The notes under the pieces were generated by a model that did not search any database, was not told the origin of the DNA, and was given only the letters and a program-made list of their open reading frames with translations. Position numbers and translations under genes: made by a program. Below are positions 6,169 to 15,678 of a stretch of DNA of 20,552 bases, in pieces (positions within the stretch are counted from its first letter, which is position 1; each line of letters starts with the position of its first letter). The stretch comes from JBOHNM01 sp050730675 (GTDB lineage Bacteria; Planctomycetota; Phycisphaerae; Phycisphaerales; UBA1924): the NCBI GenBank assembly GCA_050730675.1, contig JBOHNM010000069.1:1-20552 (forward strand), read 5' to 3'.

Positions 6169-7878
6169 GTGTCCGCCCTCTTCGATTCCCGCCGCTACCT
6201 GATCCCCTTCCGGGGCTCGCTGCTGCCGCAGATCTTCTGCGACACCCTCGTCATCGGCTCTGGCGTCGCCGGCCTCCGCGCCGCCATCGCCGCCGCCGGA
6301 CACGGCGAGGTCATCGTCCTCTGCAAGGACGAGCCGCAGCAGTCCAACACCGGATGGGCCCAGGGCGGCATCGCCGCCGTCACCACCGATGCCGACTCGC
6401 TCGACTCGCACGTGCGCGACACCCTCGTCGCCGGCGCGGGCCTCTGCGATGACCCCGTCGTCCGCCTCGTCGTCGAGAACGGCCCGCCCCGCGTCCAGGA
6501 ACTCCTCGACTGGGGCATCCGCTTCGATCGCAACGCCTCAGGGGAACTCCGACAGGGGCTCGAGGGCGGCCACTCCCTCGCCCGCATCCTCCACGCCGAC
6601 GGCGACGCCACCGGCCGCGAACTCCTCCGCTGCCTGTGGGACAAGGCCAAGGGCACCACGGGCGTGCGCCTGTTCACCCATTGCTTCGCCCTCGACCTGG
6701 TCACCCCCAACCCCGAGCCCGGCTCGCCCTGCATGGGCGCCGTCACCTGGCACCCCAAATATGGGCTGCAGATGATCTGGGCCAAGGCCACCATCCTCGC
6801 CTCGGGCGGCGCGGGCATGGTCTACCGCGAGACCACCAACCCCCGCACCGCCACCGCCGACGGCATCGCCATGGCCTGGCGGGCCGGCGCCTCCATCGCC
6901 GACATGGCCTTCGTCCAGTTCCACCCCACGTGCCTCTACCTCGCCGGCGCCGCCCGCGCCCTCATCACCGAGGCCGTCCGCGGCGACGGCGCACACCTGG
7001 TCGATGCCGACGGCTTCCGCTTCATGCAGTGCGAGCACCCGCTCGCCGAGCTCGCCCCCCGCGACGTCGTCACCCGCGCCATCGTCCGCCGGCTGGCCGC
7101 CCGCGGCGGCACCAACGTCTTCCTCGACGTACGGCACATTTCTGTGTTTGCGGAGAAATTCCCCGGCATCGCCGAGCTCCTCAGGCGCTACGACCTCGAC
7201 CCGACGACCGACCTCATCCCCGTTCACCCCGCCGCCCACTACACCATCGGGGGCGTCGCCACCGACGACCACGGCCGCTCCGACGTCCCCGGCCTCTACG
7301 CCGTCGGCGAGGTCTCCTGCACCGGCCTCCACGGCGCCAACCGCCTCGCCTCCAACTCCCTTCTGGAGGGCCTGGTCCTCGGCGAGGTCGCCGGCCGCAC
7401 CTGCGTGGAACGCACGCACCCGTCCCCGCCTGCCCACGCCAACGGCCACAAGCCGTCGGGCTGGGAACTGCCGCCGCGCCCGAGCCCCATCCCCATCGTC
7501 TCGGACATCCGCCCCAGCGAGCTGGGCGAGTTGGACCTGGCCGACGTCGAGTCGTCCCTCCGCTCGGCCATGTGGCGCAACGTCGGCATCGAGCGCACCG
7601 GCGCCCGCCTCCGCGACGCCGACGACATGGTCCAGTTCTGGGCCCGCTACACCCTCGACAAGATCTTCGACGATGTCCGCGGCTGGCAGGTGCAGAACCT
7701 CCTCGCCGCCGCCTGGCTCGTCACCCGCTCGGCGAGCTGGCGCGAGGAATCCCGCGGCTGCCACTGGCGCAGCGACTTCCCCAACGCCTCCGACCAGCTT
7801 CTTGTCCACGACCGCTGGCGCCGCGGCTCAACCGAACCGACGCTCATCCCCGTTCGAACGGAAGCAAAGACAGGCTGA
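6169..7878 (+). CDS. nadB: L-aspartate oxidase
   Basis: FAD enzyme that oxidises L-aspartate to iminoaspartate, the first step of de novo NAD synthesis, in the cytosol. The 569-aa protein has the dinucleotide-binding start VIGSGVAGLRAA, the flavin-contact segment SNTGWAQGGIAA, and ILASGGAGMVYRETTNP. Active-site residues are His252 (QFHPT), Arg298 (APRDVVTRAI), His357 (HYTIGG) and Arg392 (HGANRLASNSLLEGL). The set HPT, PRD, HYTIGG and GANRLASNSLLEG separates NadB from succinate dehydrogenase flavoproteins. The C-terminal helical domain is complete. The start is GTG at 6169, only 26 nt after the kinase stop, so it may be read from the same transcript. nadA and nadC are not in the window. Confidence 0.96.
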   Translation: MSALFDSRRYLIPFRGSLLPQIFCDTLVIGSGVAGLRAAIAAAGHGEVIVLCKDEPQQSNTGWAQGGIAAVTTDADSLDSHVRDTLVAGAGLCDDPVVRLVVENGPPRVQELLDWGIRFDRNASGELRQGLEGGHSLARILHADGDATGRELLRCLWDKAKGTTGVRLFTHCFALDLVTPNPEPGSPCMGAVTWHPKYGLQMIWAKATILASGGAGMVYRETTNPRTATADGIAMAWRAGASIADMAFVQFHPTCLYLAGAARALITEAVRGDGAHLVDADGFRFMQCEHPLAELAPRDVVTRAIVRRLAARGGTNVFLDVRHISVFAEKFPGIAELLRRYDLDPTTDLIPVHPAAHYTIGGVATDDHGRSDVPGLYAVGEVSCTGLHGANRLASNSLLEGLVLGEVAGRTCVERTHPSPPAHANGHKPSGWELPPRPSPIPIVSDIRPSELGELDLADVESSLRSAMWRNVGIERTGARLRDADDMVQFWARYTLDKIFDDVRGWQVQNLLAAAWLVTRSASWREESRGCHWRSDFPNASDQLLVHDRWRRGSTEPTLIPVRTEAKTG

Positions 7879-7879
7879 C

Positions 7880-7905
7880 CACAGAGTTCGCAGAGCGACA
7901 CAGAG
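7880..7905. repeat. CACAGAG heptamer repeat, copy B
   Basis: CACAGAG at 7880, CGCAGAG at 7889 and CACAGAG at 7899 (9- and 10-bp phasing) begin 2 nt after the nadB stop. The orientation is opposite to copy C at 8012-8052, so B and C bracket about 170 bp as an inverted pair. Confidence 0.7.
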
Positions 7906-8011
7906 CAAGACATGAGCTGGTGGAATCCGATCAAACCCGGCAGCAACTGCTCCCAGACATTTGTTCGCGGTGTCAAGGGCTCGCCCGCCTTCTCTTCTGC
8001 AGCCTGCGTTC

Positions 8012-8052
8012 CTCTGCGTCACTCTGTGTCCTCTGTGTCCTCTGTGGTGAAA
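8012..8052. repeat. CACAGAG heptamer repeat, copy C
   Basis: CTCTGCG at 8012 and CTCTGTG at 8022, 8031 and 8040 (10-, 9-, 9-bp phasing) end in GTGAAA, the same terminal block as copy A. The GTGAAA is used here as the apparent start of the lipoprotein gene. Confidence 0.75.
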
Positions 8053-8607
8053 TATCTTTGCCTCGGCGTCTTATGCACGACCCTCGGCTGCGAGACCGAG
8101 CAGACCATCATCTCCTCCAACAACCTCTTCTCCAACATCCCCGGCGCCGTCTCGGGCATCCCGTCACCGGAGAGGAAGGCGACCGCGCCCAAGGAATTCT
8201 CCGAGGCCGAGCTGGTCATCAAGAACCCCGACGGCACGGTGACGCTCCGCTCGCCGCAGGTCGCCAGCGTGATGCTCCACCTCTCGCGCGAGCTGAACAA
8301 GGACCCGGTGGACGAGCGGCTGGTCTACGACCAGCTCGTCAGCGAGGCGACCAAGCAGTTCCTCCGCGCCGAGAACCGCGACCCGACCGAGTCGATCACG
8401 TTCCTCAAGGAAAACCGGCTGGACCTGTTCGAGCTGATGGGCCAGATGCCCGCCGCCGAGCGGACCCCGGGCGTGTTCCTCGAGCGCAGCGACGCCCGCA
8501 ACATCTACCGCCTGCGCCTGACAGGGCCGATGTCACGGGTCACGCGATACACAGAAATGTGGGTTGCCCTGGAGGGCGGCAACTGGAAGTTCTACTGGGC
8601 CCGATAA
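8047..8607 (+). CDS. Predicted lipoprotein of unknown function
   Basis: No family is recognised. With a GTG start at 8047, the 186-aa product begins with a short basic and hydrophobic leader (KYLCLGVLCTTLGC) ending in Cys16. This resembles a lipoprotein signal, though Leu is at -2 rather than the usual -3. The mature part has a conserved-looking helical region (VASVMLHLSRELNKDP, then EATKQFLRAENRDPTES) and ends with strands (YTEMWVALEGGNWKFYW). The frame is open back to an ATG at 7912, but that extension reads through the CTCTGTG repeat and makes no signal sequence, so the shorter form is chosen. No Shine-Dalgarno precedes the GTG. It is convergent with the M28 peptidase, with 12 nt between the stops. 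Confidence 0.7.
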   Translation: MKYLCLGVLCTTLGCETEQTIISSNNLFSNIPGAVSGIPSPERKATAPKEFSEAELVIKNPDGTVTLRSPQVASVMLHLSRELNKDPVDERLVYDQLVSEATKQFLRAENRDPTESITFLKENRLDLFELMGQMPAAERTPGVFLERSDARNIYRLRLTGPMSRVTRYTEMWVALEGGNWKFYWAR

Positions 8608-8619
8608 TGTGCCGGGCGG

Positions 8620-10758
<2,139 letters not shown>

Positions 10759-10870
10759 GCGTGGTTCCTGTGCGGGGCGTACGGGGGATGGTAGTGGCGG
10801 AAGGACCGCGGGGTTGCGAAGTCGTTGGGAATTCCCGCGGGCGGATGACGGGCAGGCTAGATTGCGAGGG

Positions 10871-11485
10871 ATGCGCACGGCGACGAGATCCAGCGTGTGG
10901 CTGCGGATGTTGATCGTGGCCAGCGTGTTGGCGGCGGTGCTGATGGTTGGGAGCATCTGGTGGCGTGTGACGTTCGACGGGGCACAGACGAGCGTTGCGG
11001 TCGTCGCGGGATCCATCGAGCTTCGCGCCGTGAATCTGAATTCCGGCGTTGCCTCGCAACTGATCGGTGAACGGCGGTCGGTGCGTGTGGACCGGGAGGA
11101 GGCGGGGTGGAAGTGGTGGTTCGAGCGCGAGTCGATCCAGTTTTCGGGGACTTCGGCGTTCGCCATCGGCACCGGGACGCTGATCGCCGGCGGCGGGCGG
11201 TACGCACGGACGACCGTTCCGTTGTGGCCCGCGGCAGCGGCGCTGTGCTCGGGGACGACTTGGCTCGTGATTGTGGATCGGAGGCGGCGGCTGCGGCGGG
11301 CTGGCGGGTGCTGTCTGGGGTGCGGGTACGAACTGCGGGGATTGCCGCCGGGGGCCGCGTGCCCGGAGTGCGGGGCGATACCAACGGGCCAGATCTCATC
11401 GAACCAGTTACTATCGACCCATGCGAGTGATCGGATTGGGGACAGACCTGGTGGCGGTGGAGCGGATCGCGCGGATGGTGCGTGA
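10871..11485 (+). CDS. Membrane protein with C-terminal zinc ribbon
   Basis: A 204-aa protein of unknown role. It has a membrane helix at about residues 9-30 (VWLRMLIVASVLAAVLMVG), an external loop of about 80 residues with strands, and a second hydrophobic segment near 115-132 followed by basic residues. The cytoplasmic tail holds a zinc ribbon with Cys148/Cys151 and Cys164/Cys167, in the form CLGCGYELRGLPPGAACPECG broken by a 12-residue spacer. This cysteine pattern is frequent in small Phycisphaerae membrane proteins (family knowledge, function unknown). The ATG at 10871 has GAGGG directly before it, so spacing is poor. Its 3' end overlaps the acpS start by 65 nt, which suggests coupled expression. 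Confidence 0.75.
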   Translation: MRTATRSSVWLRMLIVASVLAAVLMVGSIWWRVTFDGAQTSVAVVAGSIELRAVNLNSGVASQLIGERRSVRVDREEAGWKWWFERESIQFSGTSAFAIGTGTLIAGGGRYARTTVPLWPAAAALCSGTTWLVIVDRRRRLRRAGGCCLGCGYELRGLPPGAACPECGAIPTGQISSNQLLSTHASDRIGDRPGGGGADRADGA

Positions 11486-11885
11486 GCACGGCGAGCGGTT
11501 CCTGGAGCGGACGTACACGGTCGCCGAGCGCGACGAGTGCGTAGGCAAACAGCGCGAGGCGCAGCGGCTGGCGGCGCGGTTCGCGGCCAAGGAGGCCGCG
11601 ATGAAGGCGCTGGGGACGGGGCTATCGCGCGGGATCAACTGGCGGGACTTCGGCATCGTGACACTGCCCAGCGGCGAGCCGCGGCTGATGGTCGTGGGGA
11701 TGGCCTCGCATATCGCGGCCGAGCGCGGGGTGGACCAGTGGATGGTATCGATGAGCGACACCGACGAGTACGCCACGGCGACGGTGATCGCCTGCGGGCC
11801 GGAGCCGGCGACGGTCCGCGCGGTGCATGAGAAGTCCGATGCACGGAGCGAGCGCGTGTTTCCTCCCCGCGCTATGTCGACGTGA
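11421..11885 (+). CDS. acpS: Holo-[acyl-carrier-protein] synthase
   Basis: Transfers 4'-phosphopantetheine from CoA to a serine of apo-ACP, which is required for fatty acid synthesis in the cytosol. The family signature is clear: GLGTDLV with magnesium ligand Asp9, then RFAAKEAAMKALGTG with Glu58, then NWRDFGIV, and a final strand VSMSDTDEYATATVIA that matches the E. coli form (TLADERHYACATVI). The 154-aa protein is longer than the usual 120-130 aa because of about 28 extra C-terminal residues after CGPEPATV. The ATG at 11421 is chosen because the family begins at that residue, although the frame is open further upstream inside the zinc-ribbon gene. Confidence 0.93.
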   Translation: MRVIGLGTDLVAVERIARMVREHGERFLERTYTVAERDECVGKQREAQRLAARFAAKEAAMKALGTGLSRGINWRDFGIVTLPSGEPRLMVVGMASHIAAERGVDQWMVSMSDTDEYATATVIACGPEPATVRAVHEKSDARSERVFPPRAMST

Positions 11886-11929
11886 CGGACGATGCACAAT
11901 TTCGTGGTTAGCTTCGGGATTCGTCGCGT

Positions 11930-13042
11930 TCAGATCGGCTGCTGAGATTTGGCGGCGGAGTCGGCCGCGGCCTTTTCCTTCTCCTGCTGCTGCCTGGCCA
12001 TGAGCGGGAGGAATTCGCTGTTGTACCAGCGGACCCAGGCGCGGGTATCGGTACCGAGAGAGGCGGTGTCGGTGCCGGAGACGCGCTTGGTCATGTTGAC
12101 GAGCGGGCCGTTGATCCCCCCGCTGCTGCTGCCGCTGCCGAGGGTGGCGTAGGCGGCGCCGATACGCAGAACTGTGCCTTCGGTGAGGACCGAGACGGTG
12201 GGGTCGAAGCCGACGGCGCTGTTGCCGACGACGGGGGTGAGGTCGGAGATAAAGGCCTGCTGGCGGCCGACCATGATCCAGGCGATATCGCTGCCGTGGC
12301 CGCTCTGTCCGCCACCGCCGCCGAGACCGACCTGCTGGGCGAGGATCATCGCGGGGATGGCTTCGATGAGCGTGAGAGAATCGGCGACGTGCGCGGCGTT
12401 GGCCTGCGCCTCACGGTTCTTGCCTTGCAGGCCGTTGGCGATCACGGTCTTGACCGCGAGAGGAATTTCGTTCTTGTTGGCTTCGGCTCGTTTGACCAAG
12501 CGGGTGACGGCCTCGTCGCGGATCGCGGCGTCCTTGTCCTGGACGGCGACCCAGGCGATGGCGGCATCGCCCTGCTCGGTGCGCTGCTCGGCGAAGGAGT
12601 CGAGGATGCCGGTGCGGACGTCGGCCTTCTCGCGGGCGAAGATGTCGATGAGCGAGGGGTAGTACGCCGGGTCCTTGTAGTACGGTTCGAGCTGGGCGAG
12701 GCCAGCCTGGCGGATCTCGACCTTGCGCATGTCACCGAAGTTTTTGGTGCGGATGCGCTTCATTTCCTGCTCGGCGACGGCGCGGCGCTTCTGCTGCTGC
12801 TGGTACTGCTGGAAGCGTGGATCGTTCTCGTCGATGCGCGTCATCTCGGTGAAGCCGGCGCCGGGGACGTAGACGCGCTCGGTCGGCGGTGCGACAACAA
12901 CGGGGGGCGCTGTGCGATCGACCACGCGCCGGCCAGCGGCCACGATATCGGGGCGACTCCCCCCACCCTGGCGCGCGGTGGAAGTGTCACTACCGGGCGG
13001 GCAGGCGGCGAGGCAGGCAGCGAGGATGATCGTGATGGGCAT
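11930..13042 (-). CDS. Predicted lipoprotein with HEAT-like helical region
   Basis: A 370-aa protein with no recognised family. The leader contains two consecutive lipoboxes, LAAC-LAAC, at residues 7-14; Cys14 gives the more normal leader length. A Val/Pro-rich stretch follows (DRTAPPVVVAPPTERVYVPG). A Gln-rich coiled segment (about residues 80-100) leads into helical pairs that look like HEAT repeats (ADVRTGILDSFAEQ, then DAAIRDEAVTRLVKRAEANK). A Gly-rich region and a beta-rich C-terminal part follow. The tail is charged (QQQEKEKAAADSAAKSQQ). The ATG at 13042 is chosen for the GGAGG site 6 nt upstream and the signal sequence. A scaffold role at the envelope is a guess. It is convergent with acpS. 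Confidence 0.8.
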   Translation of the reverse strand: MPITIILAACLAACPPGSDTSTARQGGGSRPDIVAAGRRVVDRTAPPVVVAPPTERVYVPGAGFTEMTRIDENDPRFQQYQQQQKRRAVAEQEMKRIRTKNFGDMRKVEIRQAGLAQLEPYYKDPAYYPSLIDIFAREKADVRTGILDSFAEQRTEQGDAAIAWVAVQDKDAAIRDEAVTRLVKRAEANKNEIPLAVKTVIANGLQGKNREAQANAAHVADSLTLIEAIPAMILAQQVGLGGGGGQSGHGSDIAWIMVGRQQAFISDLTPVVGNSAVGFDPTVSVLTEGTVLRIGAAYATLGSGSSSGGINGPLVNMTKRVSGTDTASLGTDTRAWVRWYNSEFLPLMARQQQEKEKAAADSAAKSQQPI

Positions 13043-13257
13043 GAGCGGCCTCCGGTGGACGGAGCGAGCCACGAGACTCGATGTAGTTTATTCGGTGTTT
13101 GGGGGCGTGTGGGTGCGTTTGAGGGGTTGGGGAGCAAAGTTGTTGATGCGGTGGCTCGGAACGAGGGAGGCCGAAAAAGGACCGTATGTGATGATGACAG
13201 CTCGGTCCGGTGATCGGTCGATGTACGGAAAACAATCTCGGCAAAAACCGGGTGGCA

Positions 13258-13816
13258 CTATGCCGCGCCGGCTCTGGCGAGGAGGGCTTGGGCAGGCGCG
13301 TTGGGGCGAATGGGGATGAGTACTTTTTGTGCGCTGGAGGTGCTTAACGATGAGGCGCACGAAGTGAGTTTCGCCGCAGCGGGTTGTGGGCCGGAGCGGA
13401 GGTGCACCGCGGGCATAAAGGGGGCGAGCATGGCGTTGATCTCGGCGTCGGTCATGGACTTACCAGCGTCGGCGAGGGGTTGCTCGCGTGTCGGAAGAGG
13501 CTTGAAACGCAGGATGGATGTGACGATGCGGCGGGTTTCGGAGATGCTCGCTTCGGCGGCGGGCAGGGCCCTATCGAGCGCGCCGATCGCTCCCATGTGG
13601 CGGAGACGGAGGGACTGGCGTTCGAGGAGTTCGAGCGTGCGGTCCAGGCGTTCGAGGGCGGCGACAAAGCCGGGCATCACGAGCCGGCGGAGGATGTCGG
13701 CGACGGGCGCGCCCAAGTATTCCGCGATGGCCGCGGGTGTGCAGCGGCCAGTGGCAACGGCATCGAGGAGGGGTTGATCTGGAATCAGCGTGAACGGATG
13801 TAGTTAGGGTGTTCAT
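13258..13816 (-). pseudogene. Possible DNA-binding protein gene with an apparent 5' frame break
   Basis: Strongly biased coding sequence runs in one minus frame from about 13798 to the stop at 13258. Its first part reads LIPDQPLLDAVATGRCTPAA and then IAEYLGAPVADILRRL, which looks like a helix-turn-helix. Helical segments follow (FVAALERLDRTLELLERQ, then ISETRRIVTSIL, then MTDAEINAMLAPFMP). No ATG or GTG precedes this part before an upstream in-frame stop. An ATG at 13816 lies in the neighbouring frame and reads MNTLTTSVH. Removing one base near 13787-13790 would join the two. The alternatives are a short gene starting at TTG 13716 (152 aa), a sequencing error, a true frameshift mutation, or programmed +1 frameshifting. 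The family is unknown. Confidence 0.5.
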
Positions 13817-13851
13817 ACCGGACAATGTACGGCATGTTGTTGAGTTGTCAA
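13817..13851 (-). promoter_or_regulatory. Sigma-70-like promoter, leaderless geometry
   Basis: On the minus strand, TTGACA (13851-13846) is separated by 16 nt from TACATT (13829-13824). Seven nt later comes the ATG at 13816. A start of transcription at or next to that ATG would give a leaderless message. The -35 is perfect; the -10 matches 4 of 6. Confidence 0.5.
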
Positions 13852-13859
13852 GGAGCGCG

Positions 13860-13878
13860 TTTGGAATATTTTTGGAAT
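13860..13878. repeat. Direct repeat TTTGGAAT x2
   Basis: TTTGGAAT at 13860-13867 and 13871-13878, an 11-bp step. This is an AT-rich patch just upstream of the -35 box at 13851-13846. It could be an UP-like element or an activator site. Confidence 0.4.
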
Positions 13879-13903
13879 GCTGACCGTGTGCTCGGTAGCC
13901 ATG

Positions 13904-13927
13904 AAAAAACCCCCGCCGGCGCGGAGG
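13904..13927 (-). terminator. Rho-independent terminator of the PEP-CTERM-like gene
   Basis: On the minus strand, CCTCCGC-GCCG-GCGGGGG forms a 7-bp stem (one G-U pair) with a 4-nt loop, followed directly by TTTTTT. It lies about 33 nt after the stop at 13960. Confidence 0.85.
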
Positions 13928-13959
13928 TCTCATTGAGATGAAGCGTTGCAGAACTGAAA

Positions 13960-14616
13960 TCAACGGCGACGGCGGACCAGGCCGAGCGCGGCCAATCCGA
14001 GCAAGCCCGCAGCGCCGGGGCCGGGGACGAACATGACGAGCTGGCTTTGATTGTCGGTGCGGACGCCCTGGGCATCAAGTGTGTGGAGGTTAGCGACTTG
14101 CACGCCGCTGAGGCCTTGGCCGATGCCCCCGGCTGAGAAGGCGAACAGGAAGAGTTCGTACGCCGAGACGGGCGGGGGAACCGCCTCACCTTCGAGGAAC
14201 CAGATGACGTTCTGGAGCGCGCCGGCGTTTGCGGTGCGCTGGCCGAGGCCGTTGGAGTAGTCGTACCCGGGCAGGATGCCGTTGATGAAGAAGGAATAGA
14301 GGTACGCGGTGCGCTCGTCGAGCGGGTCCTGGCCGGCGACTGCACCGCCGCCGCCACCGACGGCGTATGTCGCGAAGTCCACGAGGTAGGTGCCGCCGGG
14401 AGCGAAGTTCTCGGTGTGCTCGAGGCAGAAGGTCTCGAAGTAGCCAAGATTGGTGAGCGAGACGGGCGTGGAGGGGAAGGAGATGGGCGTGGCGTAGAAC
14501 TCGCCGCCGGGGCTGGCGGTGTAGGCGCCGGTGTTGAGCGTTACGCTCTGGGCCGAGGCCGCCGCGGACATGATTGAAATGGTACAGACGGAGAAGACGG
14601 TGGACCGGTGGCGCAT
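13960..14616 (-). CDS. PEP-CTERM-like secreted protein
   Basis: A 218-aa exported protein. A signal peptide covers about residues 1-22 (VFSVCTISIMSAAASAQ). The mature part is rich in Gly, Tyr, Phe and Asn and has few charges (GEFYATPISFPSTPVSLTN, then FETFCLEHTENFAPGGTYLV). The C-terminus is a sorting tail: VPGPG at about 197-201, a hydrophobic segment AAGLLGLAALGLV, then RRRR. PEP-CTERM tails of this type are recognised by exosortases in other bacteria; here VPxPG replaces PEP. No exosortase is in the window. The ATG at 14616 has a GAGAGAG stretch upstream. A strong terminator follows, so the gene is probably monocistronic. Its role is likely in the cell surface or extracellular matrix. Confidence 0.88.
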   Translation of the reverse strand: MRHRSTVFSVCTISIMSAAASAQSVTLNTGAYTASPGGEFYATPISFPSTPVSLTNLGYFETFCLEHTENFAPGGTYLVDFATYAVGGGGGAVAGQDPLDERTAYLYSFFINGILPGYDYSNGLGQRTANAGALQNVIWFLEGEAVPPPVSAYELFLFAFSAGGIGQGLSGVQVANLHTLDAQGVRTDNQSQLVMFVPGPGAAGLLGLAALGLVRRRR

Positions 14617-15095
14617 GGTTTCTCTCTCTCAGATACCCACAGGTTTGAGGCACGAACGCGCGGTCAACAGCCGGCTTACGGAGTTTCCATAAGGAAGCAT
14701 GACCGTACGCTCGACACATCGAGCCGGCAGGGACAGCACGGACGCACTACGCGCCCGGCGGTCGACGGATTGATGGAGTTGGTCGCTCTCTCTCAACTCC
14801 ACTCGGTACTTCCGAGTTGTGCCAGTCTAGCACAACTTGGAGTGGCGTGCCACCTCTTTGAGTGTTGGCGTGAAGATTTTTGATGATTTGAGCGAAGACG
14901 GATGCACCGTCGAGGCAATTCATGTGGAGCTGACGGTTTGCCTCTGGGGATTCGCCGCCGCCGGAGCCGGGAATTGGGCGAGCGTTCTGATCATTTCCGT
15001 GAGGTGCCGGACAAATCGCCGTGGAGTGCCCCGCCACGTGAACTTGTGGCGGAGCGACCTCGCATCGGCGCATGCTTAGTGGATGGGCACGCCAG
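14617..15095. other. Gene-free stretch with clustered inverted repeats
   Basis: I find no convincing gene in these 479 bases. Open frames on both strands have third-position usage unlike the neighbours. The middle holds small inverted repeats: ACTCGG/CCGAGT (14801-14806, 14812-14817), GTTGTGC/GCACAAC (14816-14822, 14830-14836) and GTGGC/GCCAC (14842-14846, 14849-14853). An outer CCACT/AGTGG pairing (14799-14803 with 14841-14845) would enclose the first two. The stretch is upstream of the PEP-CTERM-like gene, so it may hold that gene's promoter or a structured leader. Confidence 0.5.
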
Positions 15096-15512
15096 TTACT
15101 TTTTCTTGAACCACCACTGCTCGGTGCGGCGGGTGTCGGGGATGCCGTTAGTGGTGCCGTCGTGGATGGTCGGCACGATGCACACGGCCGAGTCGGTGTG
15201 CGAGACGAGTTCCCAGCCTTGGGCGGCGATGGCGGTGACGATGCGCGTTGGGTTGTTCTCGTCGCCTTCGCGCAGTGAAAAGTTCCGGGTCATGGCCGCG
15301 GCGTCGAGCCGCTGCTGACGGTCCTGGAACTCCCAGCGGTCGTAGCCGTTGCCGGTGGTGTGGACGAGCGCGGAGTACTGACTGGCGGTGAGGGAAGAAG
15401 GCTGGCGGGCGGCGCCGAGGAGGGCGCCGATGCCGAGCGCGGCGGATGCGCCGAGGACGAGCAGCAGGAGGGAGCGGGATGTTGACGCGCGGGTGGCCGG
15501 TGTGCTGGTCAT
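15096..15512 (-). CDS. Small membrane-anchored protein, DUF4177-like
   Basis: A 138-aa protein. One N-terminal membrane helix (about residues 15-36, SLLLLVLGASAALGIGALLG) anchors or exports it. The remainder has the pattern of DUF4177-type domains: an initial strand with aromatic residues (GYDRWEFQ), a helix ending in IVTAIAAQGWELVSH, then a strand pair and the final WWFKKK. The GWELV motif is the main support. The function of this domain is unknown. The ATG at 15512 has AGGAG at a 7-nt spacing. The frame is open further upstream but crosses the divergent beta-helix gene, so that extension is rejected. Confidence 0.75.
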   Translation of the reverse strand: MTSTPATRASTSRSLLLLVLGASAALGIGALLGAARQPSSLTASQYSALVHTTGNGYDRWEFQDRQQRLDAAAMTRNFSLREGDENNPTRIVTAIAAQGWELVSHTDSAVCIVPTIHDGTTNGIPDTRRTEQWWFKKK

Positions 15513-15678
15513 GGCATGCTCCTGTGGGTTTGGGCTGTTTGGGAGTGTACCGAGAGCGCAGGGATGGGTGGCGGCGGGTGGCGAGGAAACGCGGAAAGTC
15601 GAGACGTGACTTTGAGAAGCGTGCGCAAAGTCGCGCTTGGGGACCGCCCTTTGGCCCAGTTTCCGATACGCTGAGCGG

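Noticed and set aside
10759..11172. A 138-codon N-terminal extension of the M28 peptidase frame
   Set aside because: It overlaps the zinc-ribbon gene on the other strand. A GTG with a good ribosome site and signal peptide at 10758 explains the protein fully.
14747..15073. A minus-strand frame with a fairly natural stretch (MNCLDGASVFAQIIKNLHAN)
   Set aside because: Codon third positions do not match neighbouring genes, no start with a ribosome site is evident, and inverted repeats run through it. Kept only as part of the gene-free stretch.
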